This document shows, in pieces, positions 1 through 14,300 of a DNA stretch of 64,000 nt (positions are counted from its first letter, which is position 1; each line of letters begins with the position of its first letter). The notes under the pieces were generated by a model. That model saw only the letters and a program-made list of their open reading frames with translations, was not told where the DNA came from and searched no databases. This DNA is from Metopolophium dirhodum (lineage: Eukaryota; Arthropoda; Insecta; Hemiptera; Aphididae): assembly GCF_019925205.1 (NCBI RefSeq), contig NC_083564.1:36928447-36992446 (forward strand). Direction: 5' to 3'. A program made the position numbers and the translations under genes.

Positions 1-2879
1 CACTATTTAAAAAATCTACACTTTCTAAATAGTTATGCGTTATTGTAATGTTTAACTTTAAACAAAAAAAAACTTATTGTTCATATTACAGTCATACAGA
101 TAACGTAAAAACATAATATTATATCTTGCCAGTATAATATACATATATACCTAAATATAATACGAGACTTCGTACAAATTGACCTTGAATCGTATACACG
201 TTATAATACTAATATAATATCTATATAGGTACGTAATCTAATTCATCAAAGGAACACACGTATGTAGGAACATTCGTATCGATTATTCGAAAAGAGTGAA
301 AGTGTATCACATACGTATAATATAATAGTAATATATCATATGCATAAGCATAATCGTTGTGCCCATAATATAATTTATAATAGGGGATATGGATTACGTG
401 TTAGGTGTATTTTTCCGTAGACCAACCAAACGGCATTCCATCTTATTTTAAACGATAACAAATTGATCGTGTCTGTGGTCATTTTTAATTTCGCTAATTA
501 AAGTAACTATATCTTCATATTATTATACTATATACACTATATCGGCTCGAAGCTTTAGGCGCATATGCAGTTTATTTTCGACGATACTCTTTTATAACAT
601 ATTATCGTCACCATATACATAAGTACATAACGTATAATAATATATATAGTGCAATTACATGACTAACATGCCGTCGATCTTATATTATGTCTGTAAATTT
701 GAAATGTTATAGCTTAAGCGTGCAATAAATCTACGTAATTTGTGGTATTTATAGTTGGATTGTATTTTTATATAGGAACGCCAAATGAATCGTATATGTA
801 CTAAAATCTCAGACCGTAACAGCTTTATATATTAATGAATATATAATGCATAAAATATATACTAAAAAATAAGTGTACATTATGAGTGCACGCATAGGTA
901 CAGATGTACAATATTATTTATAGAGTCGATAATAGTGTAAAAAGTGTTAAAATTGTGTTAATAATAGGAAATATTACAAAAGAGAAGATGCACCCATCGA
1001 TAAACAATTATCTAAAATGAAAATGTTTTTTATTAAATAGGTACCTAATTAAACAGTTATAATTATCGTGGAAATGTTTTAGTGTAAACAATAACATTAT
1101 TTTAATAATTTAATATAATAACATCATATAATATCATTCAAGCAAATTTTTGGCAATAATAATAATTACTCTGCCGTGGGATTCGTGCTGGACGATTTTG
1201 TACTTTCAAAACGTTAATTACATATGTTTATATAATGGTAATTTAAGTAAAATTCTAAAACCCGTGAACATTTCAAAGCTAATCATACTTGAGAAATAAT
1301 TTATAGTTTCTTTAACTACACGATTTGCTCTTTTAATACAAAGTTAATAATTTAACGTGAAATTGTAAATAATGATTTAGTACGTCTAAGTATGAGCGCT
1401 ATGTGGTTAGGTTACGACTTACGATAGATTATAAAATAACTATAATGATATACGTAAATAATAAATAATTATAATTTATAATAACACAATAAAACCACGA
1501 TTAAAATTAAAAAATTAAAATTCCATTATATACTTACATATACCCGACTTAACCATAATCATTTCCACATCGGTACATGAAGTATTATTATAATTTATAA
1601 CGTATAATTGACCTTTTCTCCTGACTCCCATTTCCTAAGTCCTAAATAGACATAAGGCTTATACTTAACGGTTAGAGTACCTATACTATAATTATTGAAC
1701 ATATTAATCTCCATGACGAATTCAAGTGACCTATACCTTTATTATATAAATATAACATTTCATCCCTATTATTATTGAACCAATGATGATGTAATTCCCT
1801 TTTTCGACCTTTTTTTTTACAAACAAGTTTGTTTTGCCTAGCATACACTCCACTATGGATCCATCTTTTGCAAAATAAAAGGATGTTGAACATTTGCGGG
1901 TGGTGTAAATGCAAGCGCTATCCTAAAAAGTTCTATACGTTTCAATTTATCATTCCCACCTAATGACAACCTAAGTTTTAATTTTTCTCGATAACTTTAT
2001 ATACGATGCGCAAAGTTAGCGCTAAATAGTTATAAACTATGAGGACGTACTGTTCGTAAATTGTAGGTATGTTATAAATTACGCACCGATGTCAATATAA
2101 TATACCTGATAAGTGATTATAAGAACACATGTCATTGAAAAATATGTCCAGTATTCAGTAATAGGTAGTACCTAAATAGTAATCAGTACATGTCGAGGAA
2201 TAGTATAGGCTAAATATCGTACCAGTTATAAAATATATAATTTAACACGTACTATCGTAAAATTATATTTTTAACAATATCCATAAAACATCGTTACCAA
2301 GCTGTAAAGAAAAAAAAAATTACAAATTTTATAGTAATATTACTATAATAGGTTAGGGCACTACCTGCAGTATGAATGTACAACAATTAACACAACGATT
2401 CAAATATTCGCTTGTTTATGCCGCAGAGATGTATTTTTTAATCGATTTCGTTGCGTTTTATTCCAAGTATTTATAGTGATTATTAGATTTTCACCTTCAC
2501 GAATCCGCCCGTCAATCCGCGAACAATGGTTGCAAAGTCATAAATCTGCAAACGCATTGTATCTCAAAATATATAATATATATATATAGCACATGTATAC
2601 CGCACAGACATCGTTTCAAAATCCGTGTGAGCCGTCGACTGTAATATAATATAACGTAATATTGCACGGCAGGCCGTCGTGGGCAGCAGCATTATTATCA
2701 TCGTGGGTCATAATTTGTACATTATTAACAGTAATTATCGTGCACGTGTATAATAACCAGCCAGCAGGTTTTTTTCTTTTAAATATCTTATCACGTTTCA
2801 TTCGTGCAGATATTATATATTTATATATATTATTATTATACAATATCATATCGCCGCACACATTATTCGTGAACCACCG

Positions 2880-3350
2880 ACCGCCCCCGACGACGACGGC
2901 CCGAGCGTTTTAAATATTATTTTTCATTCCTCCGTCTCCAAACCCATCGTCCGCCGGGGTCCGTGTATATAGGGTTCAAGCGGACCGACTTTGGCAACAT
3001 TGACCTTTTCCGACCACGGAATATTGTGCGGCGCTCTTCGCTGCTGCAGAGCTCTAAACGTACAAACGCTTCGCGCCACGACTTTCACTCGTACCTATGA
3101 TAATCGATCGCGATCATCGTAGCCGCCGCACATTTGAAAACAAAATATCTTATCGCGCGTTACGATGTATATAATAGTACCTACCTATAAATATGACGTA
3201 CGATCGCCGCCAAAAGCCTCGGCGGGAACCGGTTTCAAGTGGCTGCGAAAAGTTTCGTGGCCGTAACGCGTAGTAGCTATAGTGTTCGTTTATCGTACAA
3301 CGCCGGAGACGTACGTGTGCGGCTGCAGAGGTCCTCTCTCCCATTAGTCG
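2880..3350. promoter_or_regulatory. CpG-rich patch, candidate promoter or enhancer
   Basis: This stretch is clearly richer in G, C and CpG than its surroundings (for example 2880-3130 and 3205-3340). It contains a TATA-like TATATAG at 2966-2972. In an AT-rich insect genome such islands often mark promoters or enhancers. The nearest + strand gene is the chitinase whose coding start lies 8 kb downstream behind a splice acceptor. Assignment to that gene is inference. No coding frame across it looks real. Confidence 0.3.
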
Positions 3351-4599
3351 ATTTCACAACATTATGATATTATTGAACGATAATAAAATAATCGTCACTT
3401 TCCGATGTCGCGCTTTTCTGACGCTATATTTTATAATACGAAACGTCGTAATATTATAATATTATTATGTATATGGTTCCGAATTCGAGGTACCTATATG
3501 TCCACCATAAGATATAAATTATATATTATGCACCACGCTTCTGCATGCATAATATGATGATAAATTAACCTGTTAAAGGTCAGAACGATTTCGGACGTTA
3601 GCTGACTTATTATAATATTGTGTTTCATATTTTCCGTATTATCTATGACGAAAAACAGATGTTGATAATAGTAGAACAGCGAAGTTCTGGTTGAAGTTCT
3701 AGTGCGGTTTTTCGTCCAACGACACAAAGGAATGCGCTACAGACTTTGTTATATGTTATCATGTAATAATTAATAACGATGACACTTTCCTCTAGTGACG
3801 GCCGACGAATGTAAATGAGAAAAAATCTGAATACAGAACGAAAATTGTAATGACTTTTAAATGACAGACAAACGTTTTTATTGACGATTAGTATATATAA
3901 TTGCGCGTTCTGTTGAATGTTTGTTTATTAAACAACATGCTAAAAGATATTTCTGTGTTAGAATCTTTGAAATGAAAATTAATCAATTGATTAACGCACC
4001 TCCTAATAATATGACAGATACCGGGACTTTGACGATATTAAAAAATAACGTAATATATTTTAATATTATATTTATATTTACCTCTTTACGTGCTGGGAAA
4101 CTATTTGTTTCAACGATTTCTACTTGATTACGGTAACACATTTTAATAAATTTCAAGCAGATGACGTGTGCTATTATTTTAATGCGTGCACATAATACAT
4201 AAAAGAACCTACATTTTATTATATTAATCTTAATAATCGTTAAAAAAAATTCTGTATTGACCGCGGTTGCGTCTGGTCGTCGACGTATATACAAAACCAT
4301 AGTATGGAATTATATGAATGTAAACCTCGATGTTGACATTCGGAGTTCCTTGAAATTTTTTCGATTTTTTTTTATCGTATACAGACATTCAGTGTATGCG
4401 TTTAGCACAGATATTATGTGCCTGCTGGTTGTAAAACGGACAAGACACATCATATAGATAACTAGATAAGATAGATGCACACTGTAAATATAAAATATAC
4501 GCTCGCGACATACGTACATAGACATGAACACGTCATGATGGTTGTAAATGGTGTAAAAATGACATGAGCGGTGGTTTGGCGGCGTTGTCCTTCGACAGA

Positions 4600-4700
4600 A
4601 AATATTGTTTTACGTAATTATCGAAAACTACTCTCCTCGCTCGGGGGGAGTCCTCCGGTGGCCGCTATATATAGTTAGATGACCCATAAAGTTCGTCAAA
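4600..4700 (+). promoter_or_regulatory. Candidate TATA promoter
   Basis: A GC-rich block (about 4636-4664) is followed directly by CTATATATAG near 4664-4674, the best TATA-box arrangement I see upstream of the chitinase gene. Transcription would begin near 4695-4705. No adjacent coding exon confirms it, so the call rests only on base composition and the TATA motif. Confidence 0.25.
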
Positions 4701-7700
4701 TAATATGCGTTATAATACCGGAGGACATGCGTGTACCTACACGTGTAGGAAATAATATATCGTGTATGCCTATCGGAAAAGAAAAAACCTCGGCCCTATA
4801 ATATTATAATACAATAATAATGGGAGCCTTTATACAGGCACACCTATATATTATATAAATGTATAGACATGCACGCACCTATCTTTATTATTACTTAAAA
4901 ATGTATTTACAATCTATACTGCAGTATTTCGTATTTAAGCTGATAACATAATACTAAAACGTTGTAACATGACAATAATTGGCAAAATACAAATTAACGT
5001 TAATGTGCATACGTGCTCAGTGGTAGGTACTATAGGTATAGAGATACACCTACAAAGATTATAATCGAAAGACTGGTTGCACAATACCTCCTATGTATAG
5101 ACGAAATATAATGTAAAGGATTGATAACAACGTTGGACGGACACAACACACAAGAACTGAAGAATATAATCATAATTCGTTACAATATAATAGGTACAGA
5201 AGTGCAATGCAGCAGTCTAAATAACATTATGTTATACATTGTGTTTTCTATAATTGAATGTGACTGATGCGGAATGGAATCAGCGGTATAATATACATCT
5301 AAACCAGCTACCGCTTTAGTGTCGAGTATTATATTGGGTACAGGTGATAATGTGGTACCTATAGTGTTATTTATTATATATACTTGATAGCACTATACCA
5401 TATTTATATTTTTATATAAATATCTAAATATATTAACGGACACCTACATCCATCGTCCCATCAATCAGCTCGTTAATAGAAATAGTGACTATCATTGGGG
5501 ATGAGTAAAATGTGCAGGGCCCGAAAGGGGGAGGGAGATAAATGATTTTCTATTGAGATTCGTGTTTAAGTTCATATAACGTGAAAAGTCGGTAATTTTG
5601 AATTCACACACCGATGTGCTTCCATAGGGCTAAAGCAAATATTTTAAAGTTTAAACCGATAATACCGGAAGGCCACCTTTACTAGTGTCAAAAATCAGTC
5701 CCCCAAAACCAGTGTTTTTCAAAAGTTCCCTACTGGTATAGCTCAATATTGAAAACTGAAAACTGGCTCAGTTGATTTTTGACTTATTTGACGAAAATAT
5801 AAATTTTTTAACTTATAGGTATATAAAAATTTAAAGTTATTACTTCTAAAGATTCATATTTTCATAATAATTTCCCTGATAGCAAAAATCATAAAATTGT
5901 GTACCATACATTAAAATTACAATTTCTGGTAGCACTGGTATAAGAAGGAAATATCAAATAATTTATCACCACAAAATGAGTCACCTTTCGGTATAATCAT
6001 TTTAAAGTATTTGGATCCCTAGCTGGAGCTATACCTATATTTGATCGGTTTATTGTCACTCGCGCACTCCATGATTATTTATTCACGCATATATCTACAT
6101 AAAACAACGATATAATAATAATAATATGTATTATGACGTACACGTATTTGGAATTTATACATACAGGTATGTCGAAGTGGTAAAACAAAATGTTCAATGT
6201 CAAAAGTAGCTATTTTCCATAATTCATAACTTTCTTCATGCCAAATACAATATTGTTGTACAGTTATACAATACAGTATAAGTAGCTATTTAATATTTTA
6301 CAATTATTGGCAGCACACTCCAGGCCAGTTTGACGAAAAAAAATAAACTATATTATGTAAATACTCATAAATCGATTCTTTTGCTAAATTTAACCTTACA
6401 CTTCTTACAGTTTTTAATTTTGCTTTAGCCATGAGTCATGCAGAGTTCGTGATGGATCATTTACAACGAGATAGATTTATATTTTAAAAATAAATTAATA
6501 TGTTCTTAATCAAACGCTCAAATTTAGTTGTATTTTATAATTCATTTTAAATGGGTACACATTCCTTAAGCAATTTTCAGAAATAATTAAAAAATATATT
6601 GAGAGTAAGATTAAAATATATTAACAATAAGTCAAGGACAATAATAGGATTTTACTAATGGGTTTATGCGTATAATATTACACATATGTATATAGGGAAA
6701 ACAAATTGGGTAAAATAATGAGTAAATGTGTAATACATAGGTAATAGGTATTGTATTTTATAATTTATATAGATGGTATATTATTGTTTATAAATATAGA
6801 AATTTGAACAAGAATGGTAAAGCGTTTAAAGCTGTTTTGCGGTAAAAATGAATATAGGTTAATGTTATTGTAATTGATTGTCATTAAAAATAAATAAAAA
6901 CACATTTTAGAATGACAGTGAACGTTTATATTTACACGTTCTTAAAATTACTTTGATCGACACCGCAGGTTATTGATTTTACAATATCATAATATCTAAA
7001 ATACCAATTGTTCTATTCAAATTTAAGTTCTGTAATATGCGTCTTTTCTTAACGAAAATGCGTAATACTTGTTGTGCAATTTGTTTCCAATTTGCACGAA
7101 AAAAATGTAACCATATTATTTTGTCATAAATGTATATTTAACCGGTACCTAAATAAACTAATAATAATATGGTAAATAACATCTGGCAACAACTATAATA
7201 TAGGTACTATTAAAAACCAAAAACTAACTACAAGCCCGCAATAAATTGCGAGCGGCAAGTTACGATTACAACAATAATCATAATTTATGTTTATGACTTA
7301 ATATGCAGTGATCGTTAAATGTATATATACAGCGTATAGTTTCTGTTGAAATTCAGTGTTTAAAAATATTTATATATATATTATTTACGTATACATATAA
7401 AGGCATCGCGAATTCCTGCACAGCATTACCAACGCGCTGCAAATGAAAATTAACTTCCTGACACAATTACCATTATATAATGTTAATTTGTAATCCATCC
7501 TGTCTCTAGCGGTGATTTCCAAGTGAATCAACGCACTTAACGAGTGTTATGCGTGTCCAATGCGTCTTCCTTCTGTCATGTCGTCGACACTGCGCGTATA
7601 TATATATATATAATAAAAATATACAATTACCGCACAGTCTGTACAAAAAAAAACCGACAACAACTCGCCAATTAATATAGGTTCCTACTGTATACATAGG

Positions 7701-7791
7701 GAAATTAATAATAAAATGTGCGAGGTGATATTTTTTTTCATTTCATAATAGTTTTCAAAAGACAATCTTACTCAACTATATGTCTATATAT

Positions 7792-7794
<3 letters not shown>

Positions 7795-7832
<38 letters not shown>
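7795..7832. repeat. (AC)n microsatellite
   Basis: About 19 uninterrupted AC dinucleotides, preceded by a short TA run. A length-variable simple repeat; the open frame across it (His-Thr run) is not a gene. Confidence 0.97.
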
Positions 7833-7834
<2 letters not shown>

Positions 7835-10800
7835 ATGACGTGCCCATAATAATATTATACATCACTCGCGCGTTTACATGTAACAGTCGTAGTAAACAAC
7901 TTGCAATTCACGTTGGATCAGTTTCCGTAAATCTCACCAAGGACGTCGGGATGAACGATTCACCACCACCCGCGAGTGCAGTTTTTAAAGAGCGAAACAA
8001 CAATAATATAATACTAGGTAGGTTCTTATTATAGTTATTATAACGTACGCGTCCGTTGTTATAAATCGGCGAATCGAATAAATGTAGTTCTTCGCTTTTC
8101 ATCGCCGACAGTGGCAGACGCGTTGAAATATAATAATATATTATATGACGAAAGTTCACGAAACAATAATATTATGCATAATACATAAAAACTTAGGACT
8201 TACGCTAACTAATGAGCAATAATAATTTCGCAAATAATGATCCGTCACTGATAGCGCGGCAATCTCTGCGCAGAGACTTTTCGATATCATATTATTATAC
8301 ATAGAACATTTGTCGATAAGAACAATAATTATATAACTTGATTATGCGTTTATAGCTAAATTGGATTTTCTACGAGAATCGTAATATAATAAGCAGCGTA
8401 GACTTGTTTGACTCCTGCAGGTTTACAATCTTGGCAAAATTCAAAATATGAATTATAGACACGTAAGTATAAAGATTTCTCTTTCATTCCGTAAAAATTA
8501 CACTGAAAAGTTGATAAAAACGTAATAACATGTGGAGATCAAAACTCTCTTATAAAATAAGGATTTTTAATTTCAATTTTCAGCGAGCGAATATATTCAA
8601 TAACATTTATTCTGCAACAAATAATAATGATACGTTTGGTCCTCACACAATGCCGGTTAAAATGAACACACAAAATACAAGACAATATTTCGAACTTTCA
8701 AATGCAGTTCATTTTCACAATAACCCGCATGCGCGTTGCCACATATTTCGTAAAAATTTCAAATTTGTTTTGTTTTGTGGTAGGTACCTACTAATGAATT
8801 CTCACATGCGTGTTGCTATAGTTTCTACTAAAATTATTTCACCCGAGTACAGTATATTAGGTTTCTTTACCTAAGTAGGTATTCTTTGTTGGTCGTAGCG
8901 TTTCGGAAAATATGAACACAGACTTTCGTTTCACTTCCTCGCGCCATTTTTCTACATACCTACCTCGATGGTTTTCTACACGTGCCTGTGCATTCTAGTT
9001 ATAGATTTAAACGTGAGAACGAAACTGGTAACGCAAATCCCATAGGCATAATAATATAATATTAGACATTATATTATCCACTCAAAATATTGTACATATT
9101 ATTATTTTACTGCAATATATTATGTGGAGTATAACTTGGACAAAAAACTTCATTTAGTATTTTAAATTGAGTAACACACAAAGACACATTACAATTTGTC
9201 CAAAGTTATATCTGAACCTGCGTCCTGCAGCGGTTACATCAAAAAAAATAATACACGTACTATATATTATATTATTATGATATTGTCAAAACTAATTATT
9301 ATTTCGTTTGTCTTCGCAACAATCACCGCGCGAAACTATATGAAATAAATATAAAAAGTACATAATTGTAACAAAACGTGTATCATCAGATCTCGCGCGT
9401 GAGAATCAGATTAATCTAGTGAAACCATGCTACGCATATAACATCTTATAATATAATAATATTACAGCGAGAACAATAGTTCTGCAGGAGGCACACGTAA
9501 GAGAGTGATATAAATATTTTAATAATATAATATAATACATATATTAGACGTATACTACGCTGTCACATCACACGCGTATACAGGCTAATTTGTATTCAAC
9601 CGGTTAAAAGGGCATATACCTACCCACTTCGGTGCACTTTACAGCGTGTACGGAGACCATACTAAGTCGCCGGTTAGGCCTCGGCACGAGTATTATATAC
9701 ATAATGTATACAATATACACAATAATAAGTTCGTAACGTATTTGCGGTCATCTACACTACACTATACCTATATGGGTATGAGAGCGATTATCAGAGATGC
9801 GTTTACGCGTTCTGCGCACGTCGTAGGTAACATTTAAATATTAATAACCCCCATTTCGTGTACCAATATACCTATATGAACGGTTTAAGGATAAAGGATT
9901 GTCCGAGCGAGGGTGGGAAGAAGGTCGTTGATATCTCGGTAGTTTCTTAACGAGAGAAAAAAAAACCGGCACAACGCCTTCGGCTTTCACTATTTATTCA
10001 TTGGACTAGGTACCTATACAGCGGTGAGAAAAACGAAATAATAATATCTCGACTAAAAACACACTGTGACAACAAGACACTTAATTCGATCGTTTAACGT
10101 GAAAAAAAATATATAATATAATTATTAAATTATAAAAAACCGCCATAGATTTGTGTTTCGGTATAATTATAATCTACATTTTTTTTAACATCGTGATAAT
10201 ATGTATTTACCGCCACTACGCCTTCTCCATTGTCACGCGTCGGTATGGTTTTATTGTGGTGAAGATTATACGACTATGCGACTCAAACTATGCTATAGGT
10301 ACAATGGTATATTATATTATAGGTATAGGTATAGTGTATAGATACCTACAGCGGTTTTTTAATCGTGGCTGCTACAGACGGATCGGTTCGGTAAAATAGA
10401 AAAAATATTTGAATATATGACAATATGACATATCAATAAGAGTGAAATGCATAATATCATACCATATAGGTACTGCCTTATATGACGTATGTATAACGAA
10501 TGCAACCACCCCCCTTACGACGAGACATCAAAACACGAAATATTATATTATTATCATATACGATTATATATTATATTATTATATGAATACGAAGAAGACA
10601 CAGTTTCGACTCGTCATAACGATATAATTTTATAATAATATCATCATAACATAATATATTATACACACATACATTGTACGTTGGATTCATTTTCCGCTCC
10701 CCTCGTTATTATTGCCCACCCCTTCCCACCGTATTTAGCAACAAACATTATGCATATTTTTTTTCCACACCAGACCATACAAAATATGTTATAAGGAAAT

Positions 10801-11312
10801 AGGTATATATCGATACTGGATACCTTAACATACATATCGGTACCTACGCAGATTGGTTACTATCATAATGCAACGTAGTCGTTATTATTCAGCGAATTTG
10901 GATCGTTTTGATCGACGTCGATACATAATATATATAACGCGCACAATGGGTGTTTTATTTGTGCCCGCGAGCACACACACGCTCGCGAGTATGCAAATTC
11001 CAATTTTTATCCTACAAAACATTAAAATCATATACGTAGAGATTAGACACGGTCTTGTCATGGTCTCGCATTATGTGATTTACCGACACATGATCTATAT
11101 ATATTGCGTTGGTTTGATGTTACGTAAATATTGTTCATTGAATAACTGTTGAAAACATATTTTTGGTGATGACTTTTTACGGTTTGCCTATATTGTAGTT
11201 ATGGTTTATACAAAAATACTATAGTTATACATTATAACCAAATAACATTATACGTTACATATAACATTATTATATTCATACTAACGGCATAATGTGTATA
11301 TTTCTGTTTCAG

Positions 11313-14300
11313 ATGCAATTTTTGCCATGGCTGTTAATATTTGGGTCAATTATTATATCTGACGCCGAACGTAAGTGTATAAATGCGTCATTCAACCGTG
11401 TGGATTTTGCTTGATAAAGCTCTATTGTACAATATACTTAATAATATATTGTATAAATTATATCATAATTAATTGAGATATTATCACTAGCTTTTAATTT
11501 CTATTCATATACCTACATAATATTATGCTTAACAACCAAGATGATCGTCGACTGATTTTATCATCTTCAAATTTTCGAATGCTTTCAACATGTTTATCTC
11601 TTCTCAATTTCCCCTGCTCACTTCTATTCTTGAACACACCTTCAACAATTTATTTTTAATTACAGTTCTATTTGTAGAATCTTTAAGATCTTATATACTG
11701 CCGTTGTCATTTTTTCCTTAAAAATCCTTAAAAACTTAAGTTCGTATAACATGATGCCGATCAAACTACAGGATAACTAACTACCCATCGTTTAATAAAC
11801 AAGATAACGATTGTTTGTTGAATGTTAGTCTAGCTAATAAGTATTACAATTTTTAATTAAGTAGGTATACAATTTAAATTTATTGCCATTGCAAATAACG
11901 AAAAAAAATATTTTCTAAATAGCGAGTAGACTTGAAATAAAACTTTTTCATCTGGTCTAGTTTTCCTCTTTATAACTATATTATAATAATATATATATAC
12001 TCCTAACAATTGACAAATAATAAAACGCTATGCAAAAAGTAATTTAAGGAAATATTGACATATCGTGTATTGTACAGTAACTGTCGTATCTTATTTAAAA
12101 TTGTTATTGATATTTCATGTGTTAATATACATTAAATTGTATTTATATAGTTATATATATCTATGTTTATAATAATATGCTCGTGAGTTGTGTTACAATA
12201 ATTGTTCCGTCTTACAACTTTAAATTGTTGAATCATACATTCGTATTCCTTACCCAGTCCACGGCTGGGTGAATATCAGTTGGTGTTATTTTATGTCGAA
12301 AAATATATTATCACATATTTATTGCGAAGTATAATTTAGATTCAGGGTGTATGTGTATGTGTGTGTGTGTGTGTGTGTATGTTTTTTACCATCGGAAAAT
12401 CGTATTTAACTATTTAAGTTCAACGGTCTGCAAGACCTTGAGAAGCCCAGTCGACATGATCTGCATTCTATATTATTTGCATCACGTTTTCGTAGACTAC
12501 AATAACCTTGGCCCGTCTACCATTGTAATATCGAACGAAAACAATACCTTTGAACGCTTCCACAAAGTTTCGGAAACAATTTAATGAGTTATTAATAATA
12601 TTCAAATTAAACGTCGCTGTGTTAGTCAGGTCTTATCGTGGCTACTGTTAGCAGCAACAGTTGCCGTTGCTGCGTGAGATCCCAGTCATGTTACTATTTT
12701 GATTGTTTGGTTTGTTTGTAGTCTTTACGCATTGTATGACACTTGCGTGAATATCCGTTTTGGCTTTGATCGCAAGGACGAAATAGTTTTTTTTTTATAA
12801 CGGGGTTTTGTAATGCATTACAATTTACAGATGATATACAAAAACGAGAATCATCTAATCAAAAGAAGGTGGTGTGTTACTACACGAACTGGAGTGTATA
12901 CAGACCAGGGACGGCCAAGTTTTCGCCACAAAACATTAACCCGTACTTGTGTACGCATTTGATATACGCGTTCGGTGGTCTGGACAAAGAAAATGGACTG
13001 CGTCCTTATGATAAGTATCAAGATATTGAACAAGGTAAATGTTGTCAACTGTGGGTCATTTTTGTTTTTATTGACCCGATTGGTTTTAAACAGGTGGTTA
13101 CGCCAAATTTAACGGACTGAAGACTTATAACAAAAATCTCAAAACGCTTCTGGCAATTGGAGGGTGGAATGAAGGTTCCGCTAGATTCTCTAAATTGGTA
13201 GACGACGAAGATAAAAGAAAAGAATTCGTGAAAAATGTTATTAAATTTCTCAGACAAAATAATTTTGATGGCCTTGACTTGGATTGGGAGTATCCAGCCT
13301 ATAGGGATGGTAGTAAGCCCAGTGACAAAGAAAACTATGCGTCCTTAGTAAAGGTAAATTATTGTATTAAACTTGGTTTAATCCGTGTATGAAATATTTA
13401 ATTTATTTTTGTCTTAACACAAAGGAATTGCGAGAAGAATTTAATAGAGAATCATCAAAAACTGGCCGATCTAGGTTACTTCTGACCATGGCAGTTCCAG
13501 CTGGTATCGAGTACATAGATAAGGGATATGACATTCCTGAACTAAATAAGTAAGAACATGATTTACATTCTTACTTTGTACTTTAATTGTTGTAAATTTT
13601 GTGTTGAATTTATATTATTATTTTTAATAGGCATTTGGACTTTATGAATTTACTGACATACGATTATCATTCATCGTTCGAACCAGCAGTGAATCACCAT
13701 TCTCCACTCTATCCCTTGGAAGAAGATTCAGAATATAACTTTGACGCAAAACTTAATATAGTAATTTGAACTTTGTTTTTTATTATATAAATGCTGAACT
13801 ATTATGAACAGTAACTTTTATTATAATTATTATATCGTTTATAAAAATATAGGATCATACAATCAAACATTATCTTGCTTCTGGAGCTGATAAAGAAAAA
13901 CTGGTCCTTGGTATTCCAACTTACGGTAGATCGTATACACTTTTTAATAGAGAGAGTAAAGACATAGGAGCTCCATCAGATGGTCCTGGGGAAAAAGGAG
14001 AAGCCACTAGAGAAAAAGGATACTTGGCCTACTATGAGGTATGAATGAAAATATAACATTTTTTAAATATGATTTTCAGTTACTCAAGATATATCTTTAA
14101 GCCTTTGGTTAATATGCATGTATCATTGTATCGTAACGTATCTATACAGAATTGGTAACATGAAAACACAGTTGCAAACATTGTATAAATTGTATTCGTA
14201 TAATTCACAGTGTAAAGTGCAAACGATATGTATTCATAGCATTTTCACGAAAGGTATAAATATTATACAAAAAAATAGTAAAAATATATATTGATCAAAT

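Larger units (their letters stand above)
1..11312. other. 11.3-kb non-coding upstream region
   Basis: No open frame here has family resemblance, exon-like borders or protein-like composition. Most of it is AT-rich low-complexity DNA (strings of ATA, TAA and CGTATA). CpG-rich patches stand out at about 2480-3350, 4560-4680 and 7900-8130. I see few of the inverted-repeat transposons that crowd the rest of the window; one weak inverted pair lies near 9127-9222. The chitinase start codon at 11313 follows a splice acceptor directly (AG at 11311-11312), so at least one untranslated exon and the promoter should lie in this stretch or further left. I could not place that exon with confidence. Confidence 0.6.

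Noticed and set aside
3983..4300. 105-codon minus frame
   Set aside because: Ile/Asn/Lys-rich, no homology that I recognise, opposed by equal-size frames on the other strand.
7780..8034. 84-codon frame starting with a His-Thr run
   Set aside because: Translation of the (AC)n microsatellite.
8530..8874. 114-codon + frame
   Set aside because: No recognisable domain, no splice context, AT-driven residue mix.
9127..9222. Inverted pair AGTATAACTTGGACAAA / TTTGTCCAAAGTTATATCT
   Set aside because: Interesting but short with an A-rich loop and no duplication at the flanks; too weak to call a transposon.
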